Origin: Desulfarculales bacterium UBA702
GTDB taxonomy: Bacteria; Desulfobacterota; Syntrophobacteria; Syntrophobacterales; Syntrophobacteraceae
DNA length: 34,184 nucleotides
NCBI GenBank assembly: GCA_002298165.1
Contig: DBMI01000060.1
Location: 1 to 34,184, forward strand
Reading direction: 5' to 3'
Numbering within the stretch: position 1 is the first letter of the stretch; each line of letters opens with the position of its first letter. The position numbers were made by a program, and so were the translations under genes. Shown piece after piece: positions 23,839 to 32,253 of this stretch. The notes beneath the pieces were generated by a model that saw only the letters and a list, made by a program, of their open reading frames with translations, made no database searches and had not been told where the DNA came from.

Positions 23839-25263
23839 TTACTTCTTTAGCGGAAGTATATGGGTTGGGCTCCCAAGAAAGGCTTCCGCCGCTTCCTCTT
23901 CGCCTTCGGAAAGGGTTGGGTGTGGATGAATGGAAAGGGCAAGGTCTTCGGCGAGCGCGCCCATCTCGATTGCCAGAACACCTTCGGAGATCATCTCGCC
24001 GGCTTCCCGCCCGACAATTCCGACCCCGAGCACCCGCCCGGAATCGGAATCGATTACCATCTTGGTCATTCCCTTCGCTACGCCCATCGAAACCGCCCGT
24101 CCCGAAGCACTCCATGGAAAACGGCTGATCTTCACATCGATTCCGCGCTTCCTGGCCTGTTCCTCTCCCAGACCGCAGATAGCAATCTGGGGATCGGTAT
24201 AGACCACGGAAGGGACTGTCTGGAAATCAAAGGCTGAAGGAAGTCCGGCAATTACCTCGGCAGCGACCTTTCCTTCATGCATCGCCTTGTGGGCGAGCAT
24301 GGCGCCGCCGACCACGTCGCCTATGGCAAAAATCTTCTGATCGGTAGTCCGCCTCTGTTCGTCCACTTCTATGAACCCGCGTTCGTTTACCTTTACCTTC
24401 GTTTTCTCGATCCCTATACCTCCGGAGTTCGGAACACGGCCGATTGCGACGAGCACCCTGTCGAATCGTTGGATCTTTGGTTCTATGTCCCCGTCAAAGT
24501 GGACCTCAACACCTTCCGGCTCTTCTTTTAAAGAGCTTACCTTGGTGCAGTAATGAATCGATTCCAGCAGGTGCTGGAGCCTGTCCAGGAGCGGTTTTGC
24601 AAGATCGACGTCGATTCCTTTCATCAGGCGCGTATCATATTCGACAAGTGTTACGCGACTCCCAAGAGAGGCATAGACCGAGCCGATTTCGAGTCCAACG
24701 TAGCCTCCGCCGATCACCAGCAGCCGGTGCGGGATATCCGCGAATTCCAGGGCGCCGGTGGAATCCATTATGCGCCCGCCTGGTTTGAATTCAGTCCCCG
24801 CGATAGTGCGGGTGGACGAGCCGGTGGCGATGATTGCATGTTTAAACCTGATATGTCCGGTGCCGGTATCCTGAAGTCTTACATGGTTTGAATCTTCGAA
24901 GGTGGCCCTGCCCTGGATGAAAAGAACTCCGCGTCTTTTCGTCAGTTCGACAAGGCCGTTGGCGAGCTTGTCTATCACCTTATTTTTCCAATCCCGCAGT
25001 TTCTCGATCTCGATTTTTGGTTTCCCGTAGGTGATGCCCATTTCGGCAGAGCGTGCGGCATCGTGCATAAGCTCCGTTACATAGAGCAGTGTCTTCGAGG
25101 GAATGCATCCTCTGAAAAGGCACACTCCACCAGGTCTGGGGTCCAATTCAACCATCGTGACGTCAAGCCCCAGGTCCGCAGCGCGGAATGCGGCCGCATA
25201 TCCGCCCGGCCCTCCTCCAATGACCAGAAGGTCGGTGTCTTGACTGAATTCACCCATTACCAT
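23839..25263 (-). CDS. lpdA: Dihydrolipoyl dehydrogenase (E3)
   Basis: 474-residue flavoprotein disulfide reductase that reoxidises dihydrolipoyl-E2 with NAD. It shows an FAD-binding GGGPGGY (16-22), redox-active pair C48/C53 (GVCLFRGCIPSK), a second nucleotide-binding GGGYVGLEIGSVY and a C-terminal HPHPTLSE with catalytic H448 and E453. The ATG at 25263 follows GGGGAGA. It starts 27 nt after the E2 gene in the pdh operon. Confidence 0.96.
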   Translation of the reverse strand: MVMGEFSQDTDLLVIGGGPGGYAAAFRAADLGLDVTMVELDPRPGGVCLFRGCIPSKTLLYVTELMHDAARSAEMGITYGKPKIEIEKLRDWKNKVIDKLANGLVELTKRRGVLFIQGRATFEDSNHVRLQDTGTGHIRFKHAIIATGSSTRTIAGTEFKPGGRIMDSTGALEFADIPHRLLVIGGGYVGLEIGSVYASLGSRVTLVEYDTRLMKGIDVDLAKPLLDRLQHLLESIHYCTKVSSLKEEPEGVEVHFDGDIEPKIQRFDRVLVAIGRVPNSGGIGIEKTKVKVNERGFIEVDEQRRTTDQKIFAIGDVVGGAMLAHKAMHEGKVAAEVIAGLPSAFDFQTVPSVVYTDPQIAICGLGEEQARKRGIDVKISRFPWSASGRAVSMGVAKGMTKMVIDSDSGRVLGVGIVGREAGEMISEGVLAIEMGALAEDLALSIHPHPTLSEGEEEAAEAFLGSPTHILPLKK

Positions 25264-25290
25264 TTCGATTTCTCCCCGGATGCCGTCAGA

Positions 25291-26664
25291 CTACATTATC
25301 ATCATCAGATCCTCTGGGCTTTGAAGAGCCTCTATCACCGAATTCAGGAACCTGGCGGCATCGGCGCCGTCAAGCAGGCGGTGGTCGAATGTGATAAGGA
25401 GCGGTAACGTAAGGCGTGGAACGATTTTAGCGTTCTTTTCATCACCAATGACTACCGGCTGCAGGCGTGCTCGTGCCATTCCGAGAATCGCCGCCTGCGG
25501 ATAATTGATTATGGGGTTAAACCACGTGCCGCCAAGCGATCCTATATTGGTGATGGTAAAAGTTCCACCCTGGAGGTCTTCGACGCTGGTTTTACCTTCA
25601 CGTGCCTTCTCCGCCGTCTGCTTGAGTTCGACGGCAATTTCCACGATGCTTTTCCGGTCCACATCCCGGATTACCGGAACAATCAGCCCCCGGTCCGTGT
25701 CAACCGCAATCCCGATGCTGTAATAATGCTTGAGGATTATTTCCTCGGCTTGCATGTCAAGGCTTGCATTGAATCGCGGGAACTTTTTGAGAGCCGATAC
25801 GACAGCTTTTACGGCAAAGACGGTGAGGCTGAGCGCGCCCCCCTGCTCTTCGACCTGCTTTTTGTGCTTTCGCCGGAATTCTTCGAGTTCCGTTATGTCC
25901 GCCGTATCCATGTGGGTGACGTGCGGTATCTGTGACCAGGAAAGGGCCATGTGCTTGGCCGTTGCACGTCGTACGGATTTTAGGGGCATCTTTTCTATCG
26001 GGCCGACCTTGTCAAACTGCGGCAATGGAGGGTCCTCGGGAGGGGCGGGGGCTTTCCCTTCCTCTTTCCCCTGCGCTGCTTCTTCAATCACTGGAGCCTC
26101 TTTGGGCTCCGGCGCTTTCTTCGCCCCTTCGGCAGCCGCGCGTACATCCTCGGGGGTAATTCTTCCACCCGGTCCACTTGGCTTTACCTTGTTGATGTCT
26201 ATTCCGAGTTCTCTCGCAAGACGGCGGGTCGAGGGCGCGGCGGCCACCGGTCCTCCCTCCGGGGGAGGTGATGGAGGCTTTTGCGCCTCGGTCCTGGCCG
26301 TTGTCTTTTGGCTTGCTTCGGCAAGACGCTCGGCTTCCTCAGCTTTCTGGGCCGGAGGACGAGTCTCGCGCTCTTCTTCGGGCGTTTTCTCGGGGGGAGG
26401 CTTTTTCAGCTCTTCCTCGGATTCGCCCTCCTTTAAAAATACCATCAGCACGTCCCCTACCTTAACGGTCTGCCCCGGTTTCACCAGTACTTGCTTTACG
26501 GTGCCCGTCACAGGGGCGGGCACCTCCGCGGTTGCCTTGTCGGTTTCGACTACCAGAACAGGCTGACCGTCCTGGACCGAATCTCCGGGACGCACCAGCA
26601 CCTCGATAATGTCTCCTTCATGGATGCCTTCCCCGAGGTCGGGGAGTTTGAACTCGACAGGCAT
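25291..26664 (-). CDS. pdhC: Dihydrolipoamide acetyltransferase (E2)
   Basis: 457-residue E2 core of a 2-oxoacid dehydrogenase complex. It has one lipoyl domain (1-77, lipoyl lysine K43 in ETDKAT), a Glu/Pro/Ala-rich linker (about 80-143), an E1/E3-binding domain (about 144-178; RRLARELGIDINKVKPSGPGGRI), a second flexible linker and the catalytic domain (about 225-457) with H428 and D432 in HRLLDG. ATG 26664 follows GGAGG; a longer open frame reaching 26961 is rejected because MPVEFKLPDLGEG is the lipoyl-domain start. Neighbouring E1 genes of Bacillus pyruvate type favour pyruvate over branched-chain substrates. Confidence 0.95.
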   Translation of the reverse strand: MPVEFKLPDLGEGIHEGDIIEVLVRPGDSVQDGQPVLVVETDKATAEVPAPVTGTVKQVLVKPGQTVKVGDVLMVFLKEGESEEELKKPPPEKTPEEERETRPPAQKAEEAERLAEASQKTTARTEAQKPPSPPPEGGPVAAAPSTRRLARELGIDINKVKPSGPGGRITPEDVRAAAEGAKKAPEPKEAPVIEEAAQGKEEGKAPAPPEDPPLPQFDKVGPIEKMPLKSVRRATAKHMALSWSQIPHVTHMDTADITELEEFRRKHKKQVEEQGGALSLTVFAVKAVVSALKKFPRFNASLDMQAEEIILKHYYSIGIAVDTDRGLIVPVIRDVDRKSIVEIAVELKQTAEKAREGKTSVEDLQGGTFTITNIGSLGGTWFNPIINYPQAAILGMARARLQPVVIGDEKNAKIVPRLTLPLLITFDHRLLDGADAARFLNSVIEALQSPEDLMMIM

Positions 26665-26707
26665 GGTTTTCCTCCAAAAGGTAAGCGGCAGAGAAGAAGG
26701 GACCTGG

Positions 26708-27688
26708 TTAGAACTCAAGGGTCTCCCGGATAGCGGAGGCGATCCTGAGGACACCCGGCAGGTAGTCCTGTTCGCGTTGATAATATGGGATAACGAGATC
26801 AAAACCGGTAACCCTGCGCACCGGGGCTTCGAGATAGAGGAATGATTTATCAACGATGCGGGCGACGACTTCAGCTCCGACCCCGAAGCTGCGCGGGGCT
26901 TCGTGCACAACGACCGCGCGCCCGGTTTTCCTGACCGACTCCGTGAAGAGCTTGTCGTCAAGCGGTGAAATCGTAAGAAGGTCGATTACTTCGCACTCGA
27001 TTCCGTCCTGGTCCTTCAGCTCGGAGGCGGCTTCAAGCGTTGGCCTCAGCATGGCTCCGTAAGAAATTACCGTGATGTCTTTTCCTTCCAGTGCGATTCT
27101 CGATTTCCCTATAGGAAAGGTCTCCTCCTCCTCGGGCACTTCTTCCCGGAAAGCGCGGTAGATGGCCTTGGGTTCATAGAATACCACGGGGTCGGGATCT
27201 CGAATCGCGCTTACCAGAAGAGCGCGCGCAGTTCGCGGTGTCGAGGGAATGACCATTTTCAGACCCGGAGTGTGCGCCCAGTAAACTTCACGGCTTTCCG
27301 AATGATGCTCCAACGCTCTCACCCCACCACCATAAGGCGCCCTCAAGACCATCGGCACGCCGAGCCGGCCGAGTGTGCGCTGGCGCATCCTCGATGCATG
27401 CGACTCCATCTGATGGAATGCAAAATAGCTGAACCCGGAAAACTGCATTTCGCAAACCGGCCGCAACCCGGCGATTGCCATTCCTATGGAAAATCCGGCT
27501 ATTGCCGATTCCGCCAGGGGCGTATCAACCACGCGTTCAGGTCCGAACACGGCCAGAAGCCCGTCGGTTACCCGAAAGACTCCTCCGTCCTTCCCAATGT
27601 CCTCTCCGAGAAGTATGACACTTTCGTCTTTTTCCATCTCCTGGCGCAATGCCATATTGATGGCCTGAACCATATTCATCTTAGGCAT
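26708..27688 (-). CDS. pdhB: Pyruvate dehydrogenase E1 component, beta subunit
   Basis: 326-residue E1-beta, which forms an alpha2beta2 thiamine diphosphate enzyme with PdhA. It has the conserved start MVQAINMALRQEM, LGEDIGKDGGVFRVTDGL, DTPLAESAIAGFSIGMA and the C-terminal RRVTGFD. The length is typical (about 325). It lies 43 nt upstream of the E2 gene. The 158-nt gap to pdhA contains a REPIN-like repeat pair. Confidence 0.95.
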   Translation of the reverse strand: MPKMNMVQAINMALRQEMEKDESVILLGEDIGKDGGVFRVTDGLLAVFGPERVVDTPLAESAIAGFSIGMAIAGLRPVCEMQFSGFSYFAFHQMESHASRMRQRTLGRLGVPMVLRAPYGGGVRALEHHSESREVYWAHTPGLKMVIPSTPRTARALLVSAIRDPDPVVFYEPKAIYRAFREEVPEEEETFPIGKSRIALEGKDITVISYGAMLRPTLEAASELKDQDGIECEVIDLLTISPLDDKLFTESVRKTGRAVVVHEAPRSFGVGAEVVARIVDKSFLYLEAPVRRVTGFDLVIPYYQREQDYLPGVLRIASAIRETLEF

Positions 27689-27723
27689 CTGTGATGCTCC
27701 CTTGGTCGTGCGTTTGGTCCTGC

Positions 27724-27805
27724 GTGGGGCAGGCTTTCCAGCCTGCCATTCTTTTCATCCACATGCGATGCTTGTTTTGCCGGCAGGCTGGAAAGCCTGC
27801 CCCAC
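27724..27805. repeat. REPIN-like unit: two facing REP-like repeats, family A
   Basis: Positions 27724-27747 and 27782-27805 are perfect 24-nt reverse complements separated by 34 nt. Each arm also contains its own 8-bp palindrome (GGCAGGCT, TTCC loop, AGCCTGCC). The unit lies between pdhA and pdhB within an otherwise tight operon, so the mRNA would carry a strong stem structure there. The same arm occurs singly at 8004-8027. Confidence 0.8.
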
Positions 27806-27846
27806 ATATATCCATCCAAACCGCCGGGATTCACCCGGCGGAAATA

Positions 27847-28965
27847 TCAGTCCCGAACGACTGCGTCCTTTTCGACTTTTCCCCGCTTCGCTTCGATCTC
27901 CCGCCGAAGCTCTTCCTTCTGTTCAACAAGGTTCGGCGGCATTTGCGCATAGGCCCAGTCGAACATTTCTAGAGGATCGACACCCTTTTCCACAATTGCC
28001 GACCAGCGCCCTTCGGCTTCACTTATCTCTCTTTGAACCTCCGAGGCTATCGACTGGATCTTTTCATCCGAGAGCAGATTTTTGCCCCGCAGGTATTTTT
28101 CGAAGCGGGTGATCGGGTCACGCTTTACCCACTCTTCCACTTCTTCTTCGGATCTGTACTTCTTTGGATCGTCGGCGGTTGTGTGGAGGGACATTCTGTA
28201 GGTGATAAGCTCAAGGAAACTGGGCCCGCCTCCATCTCTCGCCCGGCTTATTGCATCCTTTGAGGCCTGGTAGACCGCAAGCACGTCGTTTCCGTCCACT
28301 TGGAGGCCCGGCATGTCGTAGGCGAGAGCCTTCTGTGCAATAGTTTTCGAATGGGTTTGCCTGGACCGCGGCACCGATATCGCCCAGTGGTTGTTCTGGC
28401 ACACGAAAACGGCTGGCACCTGGAAGACCGAGGCAAAGTTCATGGCCTCGTGAAAATCCCCCTCCGAAGTCGCACCGTCTCCGAAAAAAGTCACTGCGAC
28501 ACTCTTCTCGCCTCTATACTTGATGGCGTAACCAATACCGGCGCCGTGCAGGGTCTGCGAGCCGACCGGGACCGACACGGGAAGGGTCCTGATACCCTCG
28601 GGGGCCTGGCCCCCTTCATTGTAGCCGCTATAGAGCAGCAGGACGCTCTCCATAGGCCTTCCGCGCCAGATTTCAGCGGGCGTTTCGCGAAATGATGGGA
28701 CAAGCCAGTCAGTTGCTTCCATCGCCGCCGCAACTCCGACCTGCGCCTCCTGACCCTTGACGGGTGCAAATGTGCCAATCTTTCCCTGGCGCTGCAATAT
28801 CAGCATTCGTTCGTCGAATTTACGCCCCAGGACCATCCCACGGTAAAGTTTCAAAAGCAGCTCGTCTGGTATCGAAGGCTCCAGCGAGGCGTCCACCTGG
28901 CCGTCAGGGTCCAGTATGGAGAGGTATTCTATCCTGTAGGGGAGATCTATCTCCTTTTTTGGCAT
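27847..28965 (-). CDS. pdhA: Pyruvate dehydrogenase E1 component, alpha subunit
   Basis: 372-residue E1-alpha of the Bacillus pyruvate dehydrogenase type. It shows the thiamine diphosphate motif from G162-D163-G164 to N191-N192 (GDGATSEGDF to CQNNHWAIS), plus KGQEAQVG and SFRE substrate-side regions and a long C-terminal helical region. I chose ATG 28965 because GAAGGAAGA lies just upstream; an in-frame ATG at 29004 would add 13 residues without family similarity. First gene of the pdhABC-lpd-bfr-lipBA run. It decarboxylates pyruvate and passes the acetyl group to E2. Confidence 0.94.
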   Translation of the reverse strand: MPKKEIDLPYRIEYLSILDPDGQVDASLEPSIPDELLLKLYRGMVLGRKFDERMLILQRQGKIGTFAPVKGQEAQVGVAAAMEATDWLVPSFRETPAEIWRGRPMESVLLLYSGYNEGGQAPEGIRTLPVSVPVGSQTLHGAGIGYAIKYRGEKSVAVTFFGDGATSEGDFHEAMNFASVFQVPAVFVCQNNHWAISVPRSRQTHSKTIAQKALAYDMPGLQVDGNDVLAVYQASKDAISRARDGGGPSFLELITYRMSLHTTADDPKKYRSEEEVEEWVKRDPITRFEKYLRGKNLLSDEKIQSIASEVQREISEAEGRWSAIVEKGVDPLEMFDWAYAQMPPNLVEQKEELRREIEAKRGKVEKDAVVRD

Positions 28966-29254
28966 TAAATCTTCCTTCTCATCTGGTCTATCTATGAGGT
29001 GCAAGCACTTTAAAAATCATTAGAACAGAAATTCGGGATTAGCGTTAAAGCCGCTCCCGTGGTGTCTCAATATAAGTACAAGCCTTTTGCCCCGCCAGAT
29101 GTCAGGTCTAATATTGCACCGTTGCTATCGGCCAAATGTTGGTTGATGGTCTGGAATTCGGAATGTGAATAACTATTTTAGTACCACTGAGCGCCGGATC
29201 GGATGCTGTTTTACTGAAGAAAGAATCAGTACCTCTTAATCTCACGAGATAAAC

Positions 29255-30580
29255 ATGAAACTGCCTGTCATCAGCACCCCTCTTCCGGGGCCGAAGGCTT
29301 CGGAGTTCATTCGTATGGACACGGATTTCGTCTCTCCTTCTTATACGAGAATTTATCCACTCGTTGTCGAATCCGGGGAGGGACTGTGGGTACGTGATGT
29401 CGATGGAAATGAATTTCTGGATCTCACTGCCGGCATAGCGGTAAACGCCACCGGCCATTGCCATCCTAAAGTTGTAGAATCGATTCGTGATCAGGCCGGC
29501 AAACTCATCCATATGTCTGGGACCGATTTTTACTACGCCCCACAGATCATCCTTGCGAAAAAACTCGCCCAGCTCACTGAAATGAGCGGAGGTGCTAAAG
29601 TTTTTTTTGCAAACTCCGGAGCTGAAGCAATCGAGGCCGCATTCAAGCTGGCCCGTTATCACACAAGGCGCGAACAGAACCTGGCGTTCTTTGGCGCCTT
29701 TCATGGCAGGACCATGGGAGCGCTCTCGCTTACCGCCGGAAGGTCTTATCAAAGAAAGCACTATAGCCCTCTGGTCCCCGGCATCACACACGTCCCCTAT
29801 CCGAACTGCTACCGGTGCCCGCAGGGGGCCTGTTATCCCAATTGCGCAACCGCTTGCGTGGCCTGGATCGAGGACCCGCTCTTTCGCACAACCCTGCCGC
29901 CCGAAGAGGTAGCCGCAATTTTTGTCGAACCGATTCAGGGTGAAGGCGGCTATATCGTTCCTCCTCCTGAGTTCCACGTTGCACTGAAAAAGCTCGCCGA
30001 AAAATACGGCATCCTGCTTGTTGCCGATGAAATCCAGACCGGAATGGGAAGGACCGGCAAGATGTTCGCCATGAGCCATTTTGGAGTAGAACCGGATATC
30101 ATGGCACTGGCCAAAGGAATTGCGTCCGGCATGCCACTTGGGGCCATGGTGGCGCGCTCGACCCTGATGGACTGGGAAGCCGGGTCTCACGCCTCGACCT
30201 TCGGCGGTAATCCTGTATCCTGCCGCGCTGCCCTCACCACGATTGAATTGCTCGAAGGGGGACTGATCGAAAATGCCCGCATACGTGGTGAACAACTCAT
30301 TACAGGACTTCGCGAGCTGCAAAAATCTTTCGAGTGCATGGGGGATGTACGCGGACTGGGGCTGATGATCGGTGTTGAAATTGTGGCCGATCGCATCACA
30401 AAGGAGCGCGATCTCATCACGCGAAACAGCATTATTTTGAACGCTTTTTCAAGAGGGCTGCTTCTTCTTGGCTGTGGAGAGAATACTATCCGTTTCTGCC
30501 CAGCGCTTACAATCAGCGAAGAAGAAGCCGATACTGGTCTTGCAATTTTTGAGGAAGCGGTCAGGGCAGTGGCCGGATAG
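29255..30580 (+). CDS. Class III aminotransferase (4-aminobutyrate aminotransferase-like)
   Basis: 441-residue pyridoxal-phosphate fold-type I aminotransferase. D258 (ADEIQTGMGRTG) and the cofactor lysine K287 (LAKGIASG) are present, with SGAEA at 121-125 and GAFHGRT for phosphate and ring binding. It resembles archaeal/GabT-type enzymes for omega-amino acids, and the downstream ALDH7 gene suggests an omega-amino acid such as lysine or 4-aminobutyrate as donor. A cluster of five cysteines (C185, C188, C193, C197, C201) is odd. The 250-nt divergent gap to pdhA (29005-29254) holds no identifiable promoter pair. Confidence 0.88.
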   Translation: MKLPVISTPLPGPKASEFIRMDTDFVSPSYTRIYPLVVESGEGLWVRDVDGNEFLDLTAGIAVNATGHCHPKVVESIRDQAGKLIHMSGTDFYYAPQIILAKKLAQLTEMSGGAKVFFANSGAEAIEAAFKLARYHTRREQNLAFFGAFHGRTMGALSLTAGRSYQRKHYSPLVPGITHVPYPNCYRCPQGACYPNCATACVAWIEDPLFRTTLPPEEVAAIFVEPIQGEGGYIVPPPEFHVALKKLAEKYGILLVADEIQTGMGRTGKMFAMSHFGVEPDIMALAKGIASGMPLGAMVARSTLMDWEAGSHASTFGGNPVSCRAALTTIELLEGGLIENARIRGEQLITGLRELQKSFECMGDVRGLGLMIGVEIVADRITKERDLITRNSIILNAFSRGLLLLGCGENTIRFCPALTISEEEADTGLAIFEEAVRAVAG

Positions 30581-30638
30581 GTGAAGAATGCGGGGGAATG
30601 ATTTCCCGCGAACCTGGCATGGAGCGGCTAGAGGGGTG

Positions 30639-30675
30639 AGGTGGGCGAGGTTCCCACCTATTTTGATTTAGGTGG
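30639..30675 (+). terminator. Terminator/attenuator-like structure before the aldehyde dehydrogenase gene
   Basis: AGGTGGG (30639-30645) pairs with CCCACCT (30653-30659) in a 7-bp stem, followed by ATTTTGATTT. A third segment, AGGTGG (30670-30675), can pair instead with CCACCT (30654-30659). The first pairing would look like an intrinsic terminator of the aminotransferase transcript and the second would disrupt it. The aldehyde dehydrogenase start is 22 nt further on. The T-tract is short and interrupted. Confidence 0.4.
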
Positions 30676-30696
30676 ATCAGGTCGAAAGGACCAATT

Positions 30697-32229
30697 ATGC
30701 GCGAGGTTTTATCCAGGCTTGGACTAAAGAATGTAAACCCTGGCGCGGGTACCGGTTCTGCCTGGCTCGATTGTCATGGAGATGTGATCGAATCGGTATC
30801 GCCAATCGATGGAAAGGTATTGGGAAAGATCGTCCAGGCATCTGCCTCCGATCTGGACCAAGTCGTCTCCAGGGCCGCTGAGGCTTTCCGTGAGTGGCGG
30901 GCCGTCCCCGCGCCCAAACGTGGTGAGGTTGTAAGGCAGATCGGAAATGCCTTTCGCGCTGTCAAAAAAGACCTCGGGGCGCTTATCTCTCTTGAGATGG
31001 GAAAGATCCGGGCGGAGGGCGAAGGCGAAGTACAGGAACTCATCGATATCTGCGACTTTGCCGTCGGGCAGTCCAGGATGCTTTATGGATACACGATGCA
31101 CAGTGAAAGGCCCCGTCACCGTATGTACGAGCAATACCACCCGCTTGGACCGGTTGGGGTGATTACCGCTTTTAATTTCCCTGTGGCCGTCTGGTCGTGG
31201 AACGCCATGATAGCGCTTGTCTGCGGAGATACCGTTATCTGGAAGCCGTCGAGCAAGGTCCCGCTCTGCGCTGTTGCCGCAAACTCGATTGCTGCTCGCG
31301 TGGTGAGTGAAAACGGCTTTTCCGAAGGCATTTTGAACCTGGTTATCGGAAAAGGGGAGGATGTCGGAGAAAAGCTGGTCTCAGATAAGAGAATCCCTCT
31401 TGTTTCCGCCACCGGAAGTGTTCCAATGGGCCGGAAAGTTGAGCAGGCCCTTGCCGCTCGCCTTGGCAAATCAATTCTCGAGCTTGGCGGAAACAACGGT
31501 CTTGTAGTCACCCCCAACGCCGATCTCGACCTTGCGGTTCGCGCAGTTCTTTTTGGCGCGGTCGGTACCGCCGGCCAGCGCTGCACGACGATAAGGCGGC
31601 TCATTGTTCACGATTCCATATTCGACAGGCTAAAAGATTCTCTCATAGCCGCCTACGCGCAGGTCCGGATCGGCAATCCGCTCGAAGATGGCGTACTTAT
31701 GGGGCCTCTGATCGATGCGGAGGCGGTTCGCGACATGATGAAGGCGATTGGCGAGATTCAGGATCAGGGCGGGAAAGTGTTGTGCGGGGGCGAGGTGCTC
31801 TCGGGCGGAATATACGATTCGGGAACTTATGTTACCCCCTGCATCTGCGAAGTTGAAAACGACTATCCCATAGTTAAGCGGGAAACCTTTGCGCCTATAC
31901 TATATATGATTCGCTATCATTCCTTCGAACAGGCAATCGAGTTTCACAACTCGGTCCCCCAGGGGCTTACTTCGGCAATATTTACCAACGATTTAGTGGA
32001 GGCTGAACGGTTCCTCAGCTTCGAGGGAAGTGATTGCGGCATTGCAAACGTCAACATCAGCACATCGGGGGCCGAGATCGGCGGGGCATTCGGCGGGGAA
32101 AAGGAGAGCGGCGGAGGCCGTGAGTCGGGTTCCGATTCCTGGAAGGCCTATATGCGCCGCCAGACGAGTACAATAAACTGGTCGGGTGAAATGCCCCTGG
32201 CTCAGGCAATCAAATTCGGCCCCGCATGA
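30697..32229 (+). CDS. amaB: ALDH7-type aldehyde dehydrogenase (alpha-aminoadipic semialdehyde dehydrogenase)
   Basis: 510-residue NAD(P)-dependent aldehyde dehydrogenase. Catalytic C296 lies in GTAGQRCTT, E262 in LELGGNN, N160 in TAFNFP and the cofactor lysine is K183. The C-terminal part (GSDCGIANVN, SGAEIGGAFGGE, GGGRESGSDSWKAYMRR, PLAQAIKFG) is the signature of the antiquitin/ALDH7 family, which oxidises 2-aminoadipate 6-semialdehyde in lysine degradation. The ATG follows AAAGGA. Together with the upstream aminotransferase it suggests lysine or related omega-amino acid oxidation. The exact substrate is inferred. Confidence 0.9.
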   Translation: MREVLSRLGLKNVNPGAGTGSAWLDCHGDVIESVSPIDGKVLGKIVQASASDLDQVVSRAAEAFREWRAVPAPKRGEVVRQIGNAFRAVKKDLGALISLEMGKIRAEGEGEVQELIDICDFAVGQSRMLYGYTMHSERPRHRMYEQYHPLGPVGVITAFNFPVAVWSWNAMIALVCGDTVIWKPSSKVPLCAVAANSIAARVVSENGFSEGILNLVIGKGEDVGEKLVSDKRIPLVSATGSVPMGRKVEQALAARLGKSILELGGNNGLVVTPNADLDLAVRAVLFGAVGTAGQRCTTIRRLIVHDSIFDRLKDSLIAAYAQVRIGNPLEDGVLMGPLIDAEAVRDMMKAIGEIQDQGGKVLCGGEVLSGGIYDSGTYVTPCICEVENDYPIVKRETFAPILYMIRYHSFEQAIEFHNSVPQGLTSAIFTNDLVEAERFLSFEGSDCGIANVNISTSGAEIGGAFGGEKESGGGRESGSDSWKAYMRRQTSTINWSGEMPLAQAIKFGPA

Positions 32230-32253
32230 TAGATTAACCGAAAGGAATTCCCG

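Noticed and set aside
27724..27805. CRISPR array or insertion sequence at the facing repeats
   Set aside because: Only two inverted copies, no regular spacers, no transposase gene or target duplication seen.
29108..30322. 404-codon frame opposite the aminotransferase
   Set aside because: Antisense shadow of a clearly conserved gene; composition reflects codon bias of the real strand.
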